Positions 55,401 to 64,000 of a DNA stretch of 64,000 bases are shown here, one piece after another. Made by a program: the position numbers and the translations under genes. The notes under the pieces were generated by a model. The model worked only from the letters and a program-made list of their open reading frames with translations, searched no databases and had not been told where the DNA came from. Positions within the stretch are counted from its first letter, which is position 1, and each line of letters opens with the position of its first letter. Source of the stretch: Clostridia bacterium (GTDB taxonomy: Bacteria > Bacillota > Clostridia > TANB77 > CAG-508); the NCBI GenBank assembly GCA_900770415.1, contig CAAGKN010000026.1:1-64000 (forward strand), read 5' to 3'.

Positions 55401-56070
55401 TTTTTCCCTCCAATGCATTATGTGCAGCTTCCATTTCTGCTGACTTTTTAGTGCTACCTTGTCCAATTGCTAAATGTTTTCCATCACATTTTACTTCTAC
55501 TACAAAAGTCTTATTATGGTCTGGTCCTTTTTCGTCAATTACTGTATATTCAATTTTTACATTTCCATGTATTTGTAGTTTTTCTTGTAAAACTGTTTTA
55601 TAATCTTTCATTCCTACGTGTTTGCTTGCAATTTCTATTTGATCTTTTAAATTTTCTATTATAAATCTTTCTGCATTTTCTAAGCTTGAATCTTCATATA
55701 TTGCAGCAATTACTGATTCTACACTATCTGCAAGTATCGCTGGTTTTTTATTTCCTCCACATGCTATTTCACTTTTCCCTAGTTTTAAGAAATCACTAAA
55801 ATTATGCTTTAAAGCAACTTGATAAAGACTGCTTTCGCAAACAACAGAGGCTCTAACTTTAGTCATTTCTCCTTCTTTTAGTTTTCTATAATTATTATAT
55901 AAATAATTACTTGTTACAAACTCTAATATACTATCACCTAAAAACTCTAGTTTTTCATTGCTTTCCACTTTTTTTTCGTGTGCAAATGAAGTATGTGTTA
56001 ATGCGGTTTTTAGTAGTTCTTTGTTTTTAAAGGTATAATGTATATTTTGTTCTAATTTTTCTATATCCAT
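55393..56070 (-). CDS. rnc: Ribonuclease III
   Basis: 225 residues. RIIID signature ESNEKLEFLGDSILEFV (about residue 37) with the metal-binding Glu and Asp, ADSVESVIAAIYED (about residue 114), C-terminal dsRNA-binding domain (DYKTVLQEKLQIHGNVKIEY...GSTKKSAEMEAAHNAL). Follows murG by 32 bases. Confidence 0.97.
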   Translation of the reverse strand: MDIEKLEQNIHYTFKNKELLKTALTHTSFAHEKKVESNEKLEFLGDSILEFVTSNYLYNNYRKLKEGEMTKVRASVVCESSLYQVALKHNFSDFLKLGKSEIACGGNKKPAILADSVESVIAAIYEDSSLENAERFIIENLKDQIEIASKHVGMKDYKTVLQEKLQIHGNVKIEYTVIDEKGPDHNKTFVVEVKCDGKHLAIGQGSTKKSAEMEAAHNALEGKNE

Positions 56071-56102
56071 GGCTTGTCCTCCTTTCTTTTACAAATTGGA
56101 TT

Positions 56103-57218
56103 TTATTTAATAATTTTTTCTATTTCTTCATATATTTTGTCTTCTACATAATTTACAGATACTTTTTTTGCATTTTGTCCCATTTGTTCAAGTTTGTTTT
56201 TATCTTTTAACATCTCTTCTATTGTATTAGATAAACTTTGTGCATTTAAATCTTTATCTAATATTATTCTTGCTGCTCCAGCTTTTTCTAATACTTTAGC
56301 GTTATATTCTTGATGATTTTCTGTTGCAAATGGAAATGGAATAAATATTGCTGGTTTTCCAATTTTAGCTATCTCTGTAATTGTCATAGCCCCACTTCTT
56401 GAAACTATTATATCTGCTACATTCATTACCTCTTCCATATTATAAATATATGGTATGATTTTAACATTTTCTATTTTATTAATATTTATTTTTTGCTCTT
56501 TTAGTTCTTGTTTTATTATGTCATATTGTTTAGGACCTGATGCCCAAATTATTTGATAATCTTTGTTTAATTTGTTTAGTATTATATTTTTTAATGTTTC
56601 ATTAATAGTTTTTGCTCCTTGGCTACCTCCAAAAATTAAAATAACTGGCAAGTCATTTTTTAAGTCCATTTCTTTTTTCATAATATCTTTTTGTGCTTGT
56701 GACATTGCTATTCCTTTTATTTTTGTTGGTGTTCCTGTTACAACTACATTTTTTGCTTTTGGTAATCTTTGCTTTGCTTCTTCAAAACCTACTAAAATCG
56801 TATTCACCTTTTTTGCTAGCATTTTAGTTGCTACTCCTGGAAAGGCATTACTTTCATGTAGCAATGTTGGTATTTTATATTTTTTTGCAGCCATAATTGT
56901 TGGCCCACAAATAAATCCTCCTGTACCTATTACAATATCTGGATTAAAATCTTTTACAATCTTTTTTGCCTCTCCAAAGCCCTTTAATGTTTTAAACATA
57001 TTTTTTATATTACTTATGCTTATTTTTCTATTTATGCCATAAGCATCTATTGTTTTTAATTCATATCCTGCCCTTGGAACTAAATCATTTTCTAGTCCTC
57101 TAGTTGTTCCAATAAACATTATTCTAGCATTTCTATTTTTTTCTTTTATTTTATTTGCAATTGCAATCCCTGGATTAATGTGTCCTCCTGTTTGTGCTGC
57201 TGCAATTATTACTTTCAT
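56103..57218 (-). CDS. murG: UDP-GlcNAc transferase, lipid II synthesis
   Basis: 371 residues, GT28. N-terminal AAAQTGGHINPGIAIA (GGH motif), GTGGFICGPTIMAAK (about 97), donor site IFGGSQGAKTINETL (about 193) and SRSGAMTITEIAKIGKPAIFIPFPFATENHQEYNA. Converts lipid I to lipid II on the inner membrane face. A MITE-like repeat sits immediately before its ribosome binding site. Confidence 0.97.
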   Translation of the reverse strand: MKVIIAAAQTGGHINPGIAIANKIKEKNRNARIMFIGTTRGLENDLVPRAGYELKTIDAYGINRKISISNIKNMFKTLKGFGEAKKIVKDFNPDIVIGTGGFICGPTIMAAKKYKIPTLLHESNAFPGVATKMLAKKVNTILVGFEEAKQRLPKAKNVVVTGTPTKIKGIAMSQAQKDIMKKEMDLKNDLPVILIFGGSQGAKTINETLKNIILNKLNKDYQIIWASGPKQYDIIKQELKEQKININKIENVKIIPYIYNMEEVMNVADIIVSRSGAMTITEIAKIGKPAIFIPFPFATENHQEYNAKVLEKAGAARIILDKDLNAQSLSNTIEEMLKDKNKLEQMGQNAKKVSVNYVEDKIYEEIEKIIK

Positions 57219-57231
57219 TTTATTACCTCCG

Positions 57232-57297
57232 TAAATTGGAATTTGTAATTATATTCCACATCATACCTCACACATCAATTAAACAAATTCCAATTTA
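57232..57297. repeat. MITE-like repeat copy 2
   Basis: 66 bases with perfect 15-base terminal inverted repeats (TAAATTGGAATTTGT / ACAAATTCCAATTTA) between ftsW and murG. TA at both ends could be a duplicated target. Inner sequence matches the copy at 41382-41446 in inverse orientation. Confidence 0.75.
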
Positions 57298-57303
57298 TTG
57301 TTT

Positions 57304-58459
57304 TTATATTTTCTGACTCTGCCTTGATATATTCAGCAATACACCTACTGCACATAGCAAAATTATAAGTGATGTTCCTCCATAGCTAAAGAATGGAAGC
57401 GCCATACCTGTTACTGGTATAGAAGATGTTACAACTGCTATGTTTATTATTGCTTGTATTCCTATCAATGAAGTTATTCCTGTTGCAAGTAAGCTTCCAA
57501 ACATATCTGGAGCTTTCATTGCAATTAATATTCCTCTCCAAATAAATATTCCAAATAGAACTATAACAGCCACACAACCAATAAATCCTAACTCTTCTGC
57601 TAATACCGCAAATATAAAGTCATTGTGTGGTTCTGATATATATAAATATTTTTGTTTACTATTTCCTAGTCCTACTCCAAAAAGTCCTCCTGAGCCTATT
57701 GCATATAAACTTTGAATAATTTGCCATCCCTCATCTTGAGCATAATCCCAAGGATTTAAGAATGATACTATTCTTGTTAGCCTATATCCTCCTTTATTGA
57801 AGAATTTTGCTAATACATATAATCCTATTCCTCCTGCTGTTCCTCCCAAAACTCCTAATGTTAAAAAATGCGATATTTTGCATCCAGCTACAATCATCAT
57901 TATAGACACAACTGCTATTATAACAAGTGAAGCACTAAGATGTGATTGTACGCCTAATAAAACGCCAACAATTGGTAATACGAAAAATACTATTGGTTTT
58001 ATAAATCCCTTCCATAAATCTTTTAGCTCATCTTTGTGTTTGGTTAGATATGATGCGAAGAATACTATTATTCCTATTTTTGTAATCTCTGATGGTTGAA
58101 ATGATGAAACTATTGGAACGTTTTTTATCCAACGTTTTGCACCATTTACTTCCTTTCCGAAGCCCCGGTACTAAAACTAATAGCAATATAAAAAGAGAAA
58201 CTACATAAGCTATTTTATAAAACTTTTGATATTTTCTGTAATCAATTTTTGATATTACAAGCATCAATGCCACTCCAAGTACAGCACAAAAAGCCTGTTT
58301 TTTTACATAAGTATAACTACTTCCTGTTGTTGCAAGTGATGATGGAGAGCTTGCTGATAATACCATTGTTACTCCCAATGCTAATAATAAAATTACAGTA
58401 ATAAACAATGTAAAATCAAAAGATTTATATGTTTTATTTTCCTTGTTTATCTTCGGCAT
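57304..58459 (-). CDS. ftsW: Septal peptidoglycan polymerase FtsW (SEDS), read through one CGG +1 frameshift
   Basis: 384 residues. Zero frame codons 1-100 (LALGVTMVLSASSPSSL, YRKYQKFYKIAYVVSLFILLLVLVPGL) end at CGG. Skipping C gives PGLGKEVNGAKRWIKNVPIVSSFQPSEITKIGIIVFFASY, the SEDS signature with the catalytic-type Asp/Glu loop, followed by the remaining helices and GMALPFFSYGGTSLI near the end. Essential for division; could also be a SpoVE-type paralogue for spores. Between mraY and murG. Confidence 0.94.
58157..58159 (-). other. ftsW: CGG +1 recoding site in ftsW
   Basis: Zero frame GGG CTT CGG AAA GGA; shifted GGG CTT (C) GGA AAG GAA restores PGLGKEVNGAKRW. Confidence 0.88.
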
Positions 58460-58486
58460 TCTTGTATCCTTCCTTTCGAAGCTTTT

Positions 58487-59469
58487 TTATATTGAATATA
58501 ATCCTACTATACAAAGTATAAGAGTAATTACACTAAAAACTGATACTATCTTATTTTCTTTCCATCCTGATAATTCAAAGTGATGGTGAAGTGGTGCCAT
58601 TTTTAGTAATCTTTTTCCTCCTGTTGCTTTAAAATACGTTACTTGTAATACAACAGATAATGTTTCTGCTACTGGAATTAAAGCAATTATTAATAATATC
58701 AATGGCATCCTCAAATATAAAGCCATTGCAGCAATTACTCCTCCGAAGTAATAATGAGCCAGTATCTCCCATAAATACTCTTGCTGTATTTAGATTAAAT
58801 ATTAAGAATCCTAAACATGACCCTACTATTATACTTCCAAAAACAATTACTTCTTTTACATCCAAAATTATTGCAATTACTGTTAAGCATGTTGCAATAA
58901 TTGCTGATATACTAGTACTTAACCCATCTATTCCATCTGTTAAGTTTATTGCATTTGTAGTTCCTAACATTACAAATATAACAAAAGGTATATACAAAAG
59001 CATTGGTAATACAATATATTTCTTAGCAAAAGGGATAAATGTTTCTGTTCCTAAATGTATTCCTCTTGTTAAATATAATGTATATGCCACCGAAATTATT
59101 AGTAGCCCTAACATTTTATATGCTGGTTTTAATCCTTTTGTATCTCTTAGAACTAATTTTTTAAAATCATCTATAAAGCCTATTGTTCCAAATCCTATTG
59201 TTATTAATAGTAATGGTAAAATATTTCTTGCTGTTTCCGGTTCTCTTGTCCTGTAATAAATATAGCCTCCAATTGTTCCTATAATTATTCCGAAGTGCAA
59301 TTATTATTCCACCCATTGTTGGAGTTCCCTGTTTTTTGTAATGTGACTGAGGTCCATCATCTCTTTCAATTTGACCAACCTTTAGTTTTTTTAAAATAGG
59401 TATTACAAAAATTGATATAATTACTGTTGCTATAAATGATACAAATAGTATTCTTGTCTGAAAATACAA
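58487..59469 (-). CDS. mraY: Phospho-MurNAc-pentapeptide transferase, read through two CGG +1 frameshifts
   Basis: 326 residues from a TTG at 59469, preceded by GAGGGGGG (an upstream frame to 59514 lacks a site). Segment 1 (59 codons): RDDGPQSHYKKQGTPTMGGIIIAL; segment 2 (182 codons): GIIIGTIGGYIYYR...TIGFIDDFKKL, LTDGIDGLSTS, RVFMGDTGSLLL; segment 3: GGVIAAMALYLRMPLIL and PLHHHFELSGWKE to 58487. Both CGG skips are needed. The lipid I synthase is essential, so efficient shifting is implied. Confidence 0.94.
58743..58745 (-). other. mraY: CGG +1 recoding site 2 in mraY
   Basis: Zero frame TTA CTT CGG AGG AGT; shifted TTA CTT (C) GGA GGA GTA restores MGDTGSLLLGG, an invariant MraY motif. Confidence 0.89.
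59290..59292 (-). other. mraY: CGG +1 recoding site 1 in mraY
   Basis: Zero frame GCA CTT CGG AAT AAT; shifted GCA CTT (C) GGA ATA ATT continues TM segment GIIIGTIGGYIYYR. Confidence 0.86.
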
Positions 59470-59504
59470 ATTTTGTTCCCCCCTCAAAAACTTTTTATTA
59501 TTCC

Positions 59505-59523
59505 TTGGGCACACAATGTGTGC
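59505..59523. repeat. Perfect 19-base palindrome between murE and mraY
   Basis: GGGCACACAATGTGTGCCC, GC-rich compared with the surroundings and without T-tail. Could be a protein-binding operator or an mRNA-processing hairpin ahead of mraY. Confidence 0.5.
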
Positions 59524-59568
59524 CCATACATTTTCTATTTATGTTAGCATAATTAATGACAGTTATGT

Positions 59569-61032
59569 TTATTTCATTAATTTTTTTATTATTTCTCTTT
59601 CATCAAATGGATATTTTTTACCGTTTATTTCTTGATATGTTTCATGTCCTTTTCCAGCAAGAACAATAATATCATTTTTGTTAGCCATATCTATTGCATA
59701 TTTGATAGCTTCAATTCTATCTACTATTGTTATATATTTTCCTTTTGTCTTTTTCATTCCACCTTCTATTTCTTTTACTATTTCAGATGGCTCTTCTGTT
59801 CTTGGATTATCTGATGTAATTACTGTAAAGTCTGCTATGTTTCCAGAAATTTCTCCCATTATTGGTCTTTTACCATGATCTCTATCTCCTCCACAGCCAA
59901 ATACAGAGATTACTCTTCCTCTTGTATACACTTTTACTGCTGATAGAATATTTTGTAAGCTTTCTGGCGAATGAGCATAATCTATCATTATTGTAAGATC
60001 TTTTTTATTTGGTACAAGTTCACTTCTTCCTGGAACTCTAACATCAACTAAAGCTTCTTTAATTGTTTCTGCATCTATTCCAAATTTTAAAGCTACACTT
60101 ATTGCTGCTAATGAATTATATACGCTAAATCTTCCTGGTATTCCTGTTTTTACCCTTTCATTTTTTTGTCCTATTTTTACTTTAAAATCTACGCTTGAAT
60201 TTGTTATTGTTATATCTTTTGCTAATAAATCAGCTGCATTGTCTATACCATACGTTTTTATGTCACAATTTTTTGCTAATTTTTTTACTTTTAATACATT
60301 AAAATCATCTGCATTTATAAATCCTACTTTGCACATATCAAATAATTTCAATTTTGAATTAAAATAGTCTTCCATATCTGGATGTTCTTTTGGACTAATA
60401 TGGTCCTCAGAAAAGTTTGTAAATAATCCTATATCAAATTGGCAATCATCTACTCTATGTAATTTTAGACTTTGTGAAGAAACTTCCATAACTACTGTAT
60501 CTATTTTTGCTTCTACCATATCTGCAAAAAGTTTTTGTAATTCTAAACTTTCTGGTGTTGTTCTAGAACTTTCTCCTAAATTTTTATCTCCTATATAATT
60601 CGCAACAGTTCCTATTAAACCAACTTTGTGACCAGCTTTTTCTAACACTCTTTTAATCATAAAAGTTGTAGTTGTTTTTCCTTTTGTTCCTGTTACTCCT
60701 ATCAATGTAAATTTTGAAGATGGATTGTTGTAAAAATTGCAAGCTATTTTTGATGTAGCAATTCTTGTATCTGGAGCAGAAATAACTATTGTATCATCTT
60801 TAATATCTGATTTTTTTATTGTTTCGCCTTCTTGTATTACAATTACCTTTGCGCCATTTTCTACTGCATCCTTTATGTATTTGTGCCCATCTGTGTCAAA
60901 TCCTTTTATTGCAATGAACATATCTCCTTCCTTTACATTTTTTGAATTATGTGTAATTCCTTTTACGTCTGTATCAAGATTTCCTTTGGCTTTCAAGCCT
61001 TCTATTCCATTTAATAATGATTTTAATTTCAT
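59569..61032 (-). CDS. murE: UDP-MurNAc-tripeptide synthetase (meso-DAP adding)
   Basis: 487 residues, Mur ligase. IAIKGFDTDGHKYI N-terminal domain, ATP loop GVTGTKGKTTTTFMI (about residue 111), EVSSQSLKLHRVD, DYAHSPESLQNIL, and DNPRTEEP (about 407), the motif that specifies meso-diaminopimelate. The wall is therefore probably DAP-type. Intact. Confidence 0.97.
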   Translation of the reverse strand: MKLKSLLNGIEGLKAKGNLDTDVKGITHNSKNVKEGDMFIAIKGFDTDGHKYIKDAVENGAKVIVIQEGETIKKSDIKDDTIVISAPDTRIATSKIACNFYNNPSSKFTLIGVTGTKGKTTTTFMIKRVLEKAGHKVGLIGTVANYIGDKNLGESSRTTPESLELQKLFADMVEAKIDTVVMEVSSQSLKLHRVDDCQFDIGLFTNFSEDHISPKEHPDMEDYFNSKLKLFDMCKVGFINADDFNVLKVKKLAKNCDIKTYGIDNAADLLAKDITITNSSVDFKVKIGQKNERVKTGIPGRFSVYNSLAAISVALKFGIDAETIKEALVDVRVPGRSELVPNKKDLTIMIDYAHSPESLQNILSAVKVYTRGRVISVFGCGGDRDHGKRPIMGEISGNIADFTVITSDNPRTEEPSEIVKEIEGGMKKTKGKYITIVDRIEAIKYAIDMANKNDIIVLAGKGHETYQEINGKKYPFDEREIIKKLMK

Positions 61033-61173
61033 TTTTATCTTCTCCTTTTTTTGTTTTTAATACAAAGGGTAAAATTATTTATCCCTAATTTTATTGATAC
61101 ACATGTATTATATAATTAATTTTGCATTTTGTATAGTAAAATTGAATATTTAATTAAACAAATTGGAATTTGT

Positions 61174-63140
61174 CTAATTAGCATAAATTGTTACCTTTGT
61201 TCCTGCATTTATTTTTATCCCATTTTTAGGTAACTGATTTGTAATTATTTCTCCTTCCCCTACGATTTCTACTTCTAGCCCTAATTCTTTTAATGCTTTT
61301 TTTGCATCAGTTATAGACATTCCAGTCACTTCTGGCATTGTTACTGTTTCTATTACTTCCTCTTCTTGTTTTTTTGTTTCTAAATATGGTAATACTTCTC
61401 CGTAAAACTTGTGAAGCTATTGGTGCTGCTATTGCACCTCCTTGGTGTCCTCCTTCTCCAGTTGGATTATATAAAATAATTATAATCGCTACTTCTGGAT
61501 CTGGTATATCTGCTACTCCAACAAACGATGTTACATATTTTCCTGTATTTACTCCATCTTCTGATGTTCCTGTTTTTCCACCAATCGAATATCCACTTAC
61601 TCTGGCATTTTTTCCAGTTCCTTCTGATACAACAGATTCCATCATACTAAGTACTTTCTTTGCTGTTTCTTCTGATATTACTTGTTCTCCTTGTTTTACT
61701 TCTATATCATGTCTTTCTCCTGTTTTACTATCTATTGTTGCCTTTACTAATCTTGGAGTAAACTTTCTTCCATTGTTTGCAATTGTAGATAACATTGTAA
61801 TCATATGTATTGGTGTTACTTCAAATCTTTGACCAAATGATATTGTAGCAAGCTCCACTGGGCCAACTTTTTCTTTTTTTAAAAATATACTTCCTGCTTC
61901 TCCTGGTAAATCTATTCCTGTTTTAGAAAGTAAACCAAATTTCTCTAAGTATTTATAATATGTTTCCACTCCTAATTTCTGTCCGTAACCCTATAAAAAC
62001 TGGATTACAGGAATTCATTAATGCTTGCCTTAAACTTTCTGCTCCATGCGGTCTATAATATCTCCAGCATTTTATTCTTGTTCCTGCAATGTTTATAGAA
62101 CCAGTGCAGCAAAACTCTCCAGCCCTGTCTGTATCAGTTATTCCTTCTTCCAATGAGGCAGATGCAGTTACAAGCTTAAATGTGGACCCCGGCTCATAAG
62201 TATCTGATATTGCTTTATTTCTCCACATTTGAGCAAGCGCATTTGATTTATCTCCTGCAGATAAGTCATCCCACACAATCTTTAAATCTTCTTCATTTAT
62301 TAAATATGGTTCATTTAAATTATAATTTGGATAATTAGCCATTGCTAAAATATCGCCAGTTTTTGGATTTGAGATTATTATATTTCCTCCACCTGTGCAA
62401 ACATTATCAACACAAGCTTGTGCCAAATATTTTTCTGCAATAGACTGTATTGTCATATCTATTGATAATATTAAATCATCTCCGTTTACCGCTTCTACAT
62501 AATCCTCTCCTGCCGTTCCTAATTCAGAACCTGTGGCATCTGTCAATTTTAATATTTTACCTTGCTCACCTTTTAATATGCTATCATACCTGCTTTCAAT
62601 CCCTTCCAAGCCTTGATTGTCGCTTCCTGTAAAGCCTATAACATTAGATGCAAGTGTGCTATATGGATAATATCTTTTTGTATCTTCATCTATATTAACT
62701 CCTGTTACAATATTATTTTCTTCTAGCCAAACTCTAAGTTCATTTGTTTTTTCTTTATCAACTTTTTTTACAATTGTTTCTATGGAACTCCTTTTACTTA
62801 CTTTCTTTAAAACATTTTCATAATTTAGATCAAATATCTCTGCCATCTTTTTTGCTAGTTTTTCCTTGTTTTGTGGAGCTATATTTTTAGGTGTTACAGA
62901 AACCGTTTCCACACTAGCACTCACTGCTAATACATTTTTGCCAGTACTATCATATATTATCCCTCTTTTAGGATTTATTTTTCTATTTAATGTTTGTTGA
63001 GAATACGCCATTGACTGTAATTCCGAGCCTTGCACGAACTGTATTACCCCAATCCTTACAATCAGTAAAAAGCATAATATAAAGGTAATAAATATCATAT
63101 TTCTTAATCTTCTTTTTCTTTTAATATTTGTAGGTTTCAT
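61174..63140 (-). CDS. spoVD: SpoVD/FtsI-type penicillin-binding protein, read through two CGG +1 frameshifts
   Basis: 654 residues. Short cytoplasmic tail, membrane anchor (about 15-33), dimerisation domain, transpeptidase with nucleophile in GSTFK (Ser about 319), SCN in MNSCNPVFIGL; then CGG. Skip 1 gives GLGQKLGVETYYKYLEKFGLL and KTGT (GGKTGTSEDG). After residue 579 (ASQVL) CGG again; skip 2 gives GEVLPYLETKKQEEEV and one PASTA domain ending NAGTKVTIYAN. PASTA at the C-terminus favours SpoVD over vegetative FtsI, although one gene may serve both. Without the first shift the KTG motif is lost. Confidence 0.94.
61400..61402 (-). other. spoVD: CGG +1 recoding site 2 in spoVD
   Basis: Zero frame GTT TTA CGG AGA AGT; shifted GTT TTA (C) GGA GAA GTA leads into the PASTA domain. 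Confidence 0.87.
61983..61985 (-). other. spoVD: CGG +1 recoding site 1 in spoVD
   Basis: Zero frame GGG TTA CGG ACA GAA; shifted GGG TTA (C) GGA CAG AAA restores FIGLGQKLG in the transpeptidase. Confidence 0.88.
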
Positions 63141-63160
63141 AAGCTCTCCTATATAATAAA

Positions 63161-63202
63161 AATAAGATTAGTATTATTTATTTATCTAATACTAATCTTA
63201 TT
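63161..63202 (-). terminator. Hairpin between ftsL and spoVD
   Basis: AATAAGATTAGTATTA / TAATACTAATCTTATT, 16 base pairs; overlaps the ftsL stop. Possible terminator or attenuator inside the dcw operon, so spoVD could have separate control. Confidence 0.6.
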
Positions 63203-63713
63203 TAAATATATTCTTAATTGTATTTATTATTACCTTAAAAGGAGACTCTTTTTCGTCTATTACCACTTCTTCTGAGGCCGGTTCAATATAATCATTTTTT
63301 GGAAGTGTCATATATATTGTTTGCTTTGAATTTAATTTTTGCATTCCTAATTGTGTTTTTGCTTCTTGTTCTAAGTTGTTTAAATTCATTCCATTTTCTA
63401 TCGCTATTTCTAATTGAGCATTCTGTTTTTCTACTTCTGCTAATTCTGATTTTAAATCTTGTATTTTTGCAAAGTTTTCATCTATCTGCGAATTTCTTAA
63501 ACTTATGCCAAAAATTATTAAAAAGCCTATTGCTATATATTTTATTACTTTCATTTTCCTCTTTTTTATTTCATTTGCTTTATTCTTATTTGTTGTTTGT
63601 GCTTTTCTTGCTGTTGTTTTTTTCTTTTTATATGGATTTTTTACAGGTGTATACTCTGGCTCAAGTTTTCTTGGACTTGTTTCATATTGATATCTACTAA
63701 AATTTCTTGGCAC
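63198..63713 (-). CDS. ftsL: FtsL-like septum protein
   Basis: 171 residues: a long basic cytoplasmic segment (residues 1-52), one transmembrane helix (about 53-72, MKVIKYIAIGFLIIFGISL), a leucine-zipper coiled coil (DLKSELAEVEKQNAQLEIAIE) and the conserved EAKTQLGMQKLNSKQTIYM. Bitopic FtsL/DivIC-type protein, normal position between rsmH and the PBP gene. Confidence 0.85.
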   Translation of the reverse strand: MPRNFSRYQYETSPRKLEPEYTPVKNPYKKKKTTARKAQTTNKNKANEIKKRKMKVIKYIAIGFLIIFGISLRNSQIDENFAKIQDLKSELAEVEKQNAQLEIAIENGMNLNNLEQEAKTQLGMQKLNSKQTIYMTLPKNDYIEPASEEVVIDEKESPFKVIINTIKNIFK

Positions 63714-63747
63714 TTTTATACACCCCCTTCAAAATTCATTATATATT

Positions 63748-64000
63748 TTATATTTTTTCAAACACTCTTAATTTTGCACTTCTACTTCTTGAATTTTCTT
63801 GCATTTCTTTTTCTGTTGGTAAAATTGGTTTTTTAGTTATAATTTTACCAAGACTTACATTTCCACATACGCAATAAGGTAAATCTTTTGGACAAGTACA
63901 TTTTCCCTCTGCATCTATAAATGCTTTCTTTACCATTCTATCTTCTAGTGAATGGAAAGTTATTACACATAATCTTCCTTTGCTATTTAAAGCTGTTATT
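63748..64000 (-). CDS. rsmH: 16S rRNA m4C1402 methyltransferase, 3' end only
   Basis: C-terminal about 84 residues; the rest lies outside the window. Visible motifs: VITFHSLEDRMVKKAFID, CTCPKDLPYCVCG and the end KEMQENSRSRSAKLRVFEKI, characteristic of RsmH (MraW). First dcw gene in the window. Confidence 0.93.
   Translation of the reverse strand, partial: ITALNSKGRLCVITFHSLEDRMVKKAFIDAEGKCTCPKDLPYCVCGNVSLGKIITKKPILPTEKEMQENSRSRSAKLRVFEKI

Noticed and set aside
3520..61985. Simple reassignment of CGG to another amino acid
   Set aside because: A new meaning for CGG as a triplet would not repair the frame; in every gene the downstream sequence matches its family only after a +1 shift.
3237..63140. 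Reading the ten interrupted genes as ordinary pseudogenes
   Set aside because: All breaks share one form and phase, none has additional stops or deletions, and the set includes essential single-copy genes (mraY, ftsW, miaA-type) in intact operons.
1..64000. CRISPR arrays, tRNA or rRNA genes, T-box or common riboswitches
   Set aside because: No regularly spaced repeats, tRNA cloverleafs, conserved rRNA stretches or T-box sequence were seen by eye.

Overview
This is a low-GC, spore-forming Clostridia-type chromosome segment. It carries spo0A, spoVAC/AD/AE, a SpoVD-like penicillin-binding protein, a DUF4364 protein and a Gram-positive dcw cluster, with A/T-ending codons and strong AGGAGG ribosome binding sites. 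I cannot place the genus, and I see no rRNA or tRNA gene.

The most striking thing here is a recoding rule. Ten genes are interrupted by an apparent single extra base, and all 13 interruptions have the same form: a zero-frame CGG codon followed by A (12 times) or C (once). Skipping the C and reading the overlapping GGA or GGC as glycine restores the full-length family protein at a conserved glycine every time. The genes are fbp, miaA (two sites), pilT, spoVAE, an unnamed gene at 27.9-28.7 kb, a yigZ-type gene, a TrmH-type gene, ftsW, mraY (two sites) and spoVD (two sites). Reading the intact genes by eye I found no in-frame CGG used as a sense codon. The simplest reading is that CGG is not an arginine codon in this organism but a +1 frameshift signal (or part of a four-base CGGN glycine codon). 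Several of these genes are essential, so they cannot be pseudogenes.

Layout. 0.3-3.2 kb (+): feoB and a polysaccharide deacetylase. 3.2-9.6 kb (-): fbp, rimO, an RNase G-type gene, pth and a glycosyltransferase. 9.7-15.1 kb (-): divIVA, sepF, a HlyD-like membrane protein, miaA and mutL. 15.3-16.2 kb (-): a ROK kinase. 16.2-25.4 kb (-): a type IV pilus operon (pilM-pilN fusion, pilO-like, pilin, prepilin peptidase, minor pilin, pilB, pilT, pilC). 25.7-27.9 kb (+): a dodecin-like gene and spoVAC-AD-AE. 28.8-30 kb (-): infC-rpmI-rplT. 30.3-31.1 kb (+): rplM-rpsI.

31.2-40.0 kb is an integrated mobile element lodged inside spo0A. A displaced spo0A 3' end with its terminator lies at the left edge, and a near-identical replacement 3' end at the right edge keeps spo0A intact. 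The element carries a tyrosine integrase with repeated arm sites, a two-gene ABC-ATPase/DUF4297-like defence cassette, a winged-helix or Rep-like gene, a zinc-ribbon protein behind tandem Spo0A-box-like sites, small membrane and ribbon-helix-helix proteins, and a candidate antisense RNA aimed at a 31-residue ORF. None of its genes contains a CGG recoding site.

40.6-54.3 kb: spo0A, yigZ, a HI0933-type flavoprotein, a PLP enzyme, a CorC/HlyC protein, a thioester/Cna-B surface protein with its sortase, a Cys-rich small protein, DUF4364, a TrmH-type methyltransferase, mfd and yitT. 54.3-64 kb (-): a radical SAM gene, rnc, murG, ftsW, mraY, murE, spoVD, ftsL and the 3' end of rsmH. Peptidoglycan synthesis here therefore depends on five successful CGG frameshifts in three consecutive-pathway proteins (MraY, FtsW, SpoVD).
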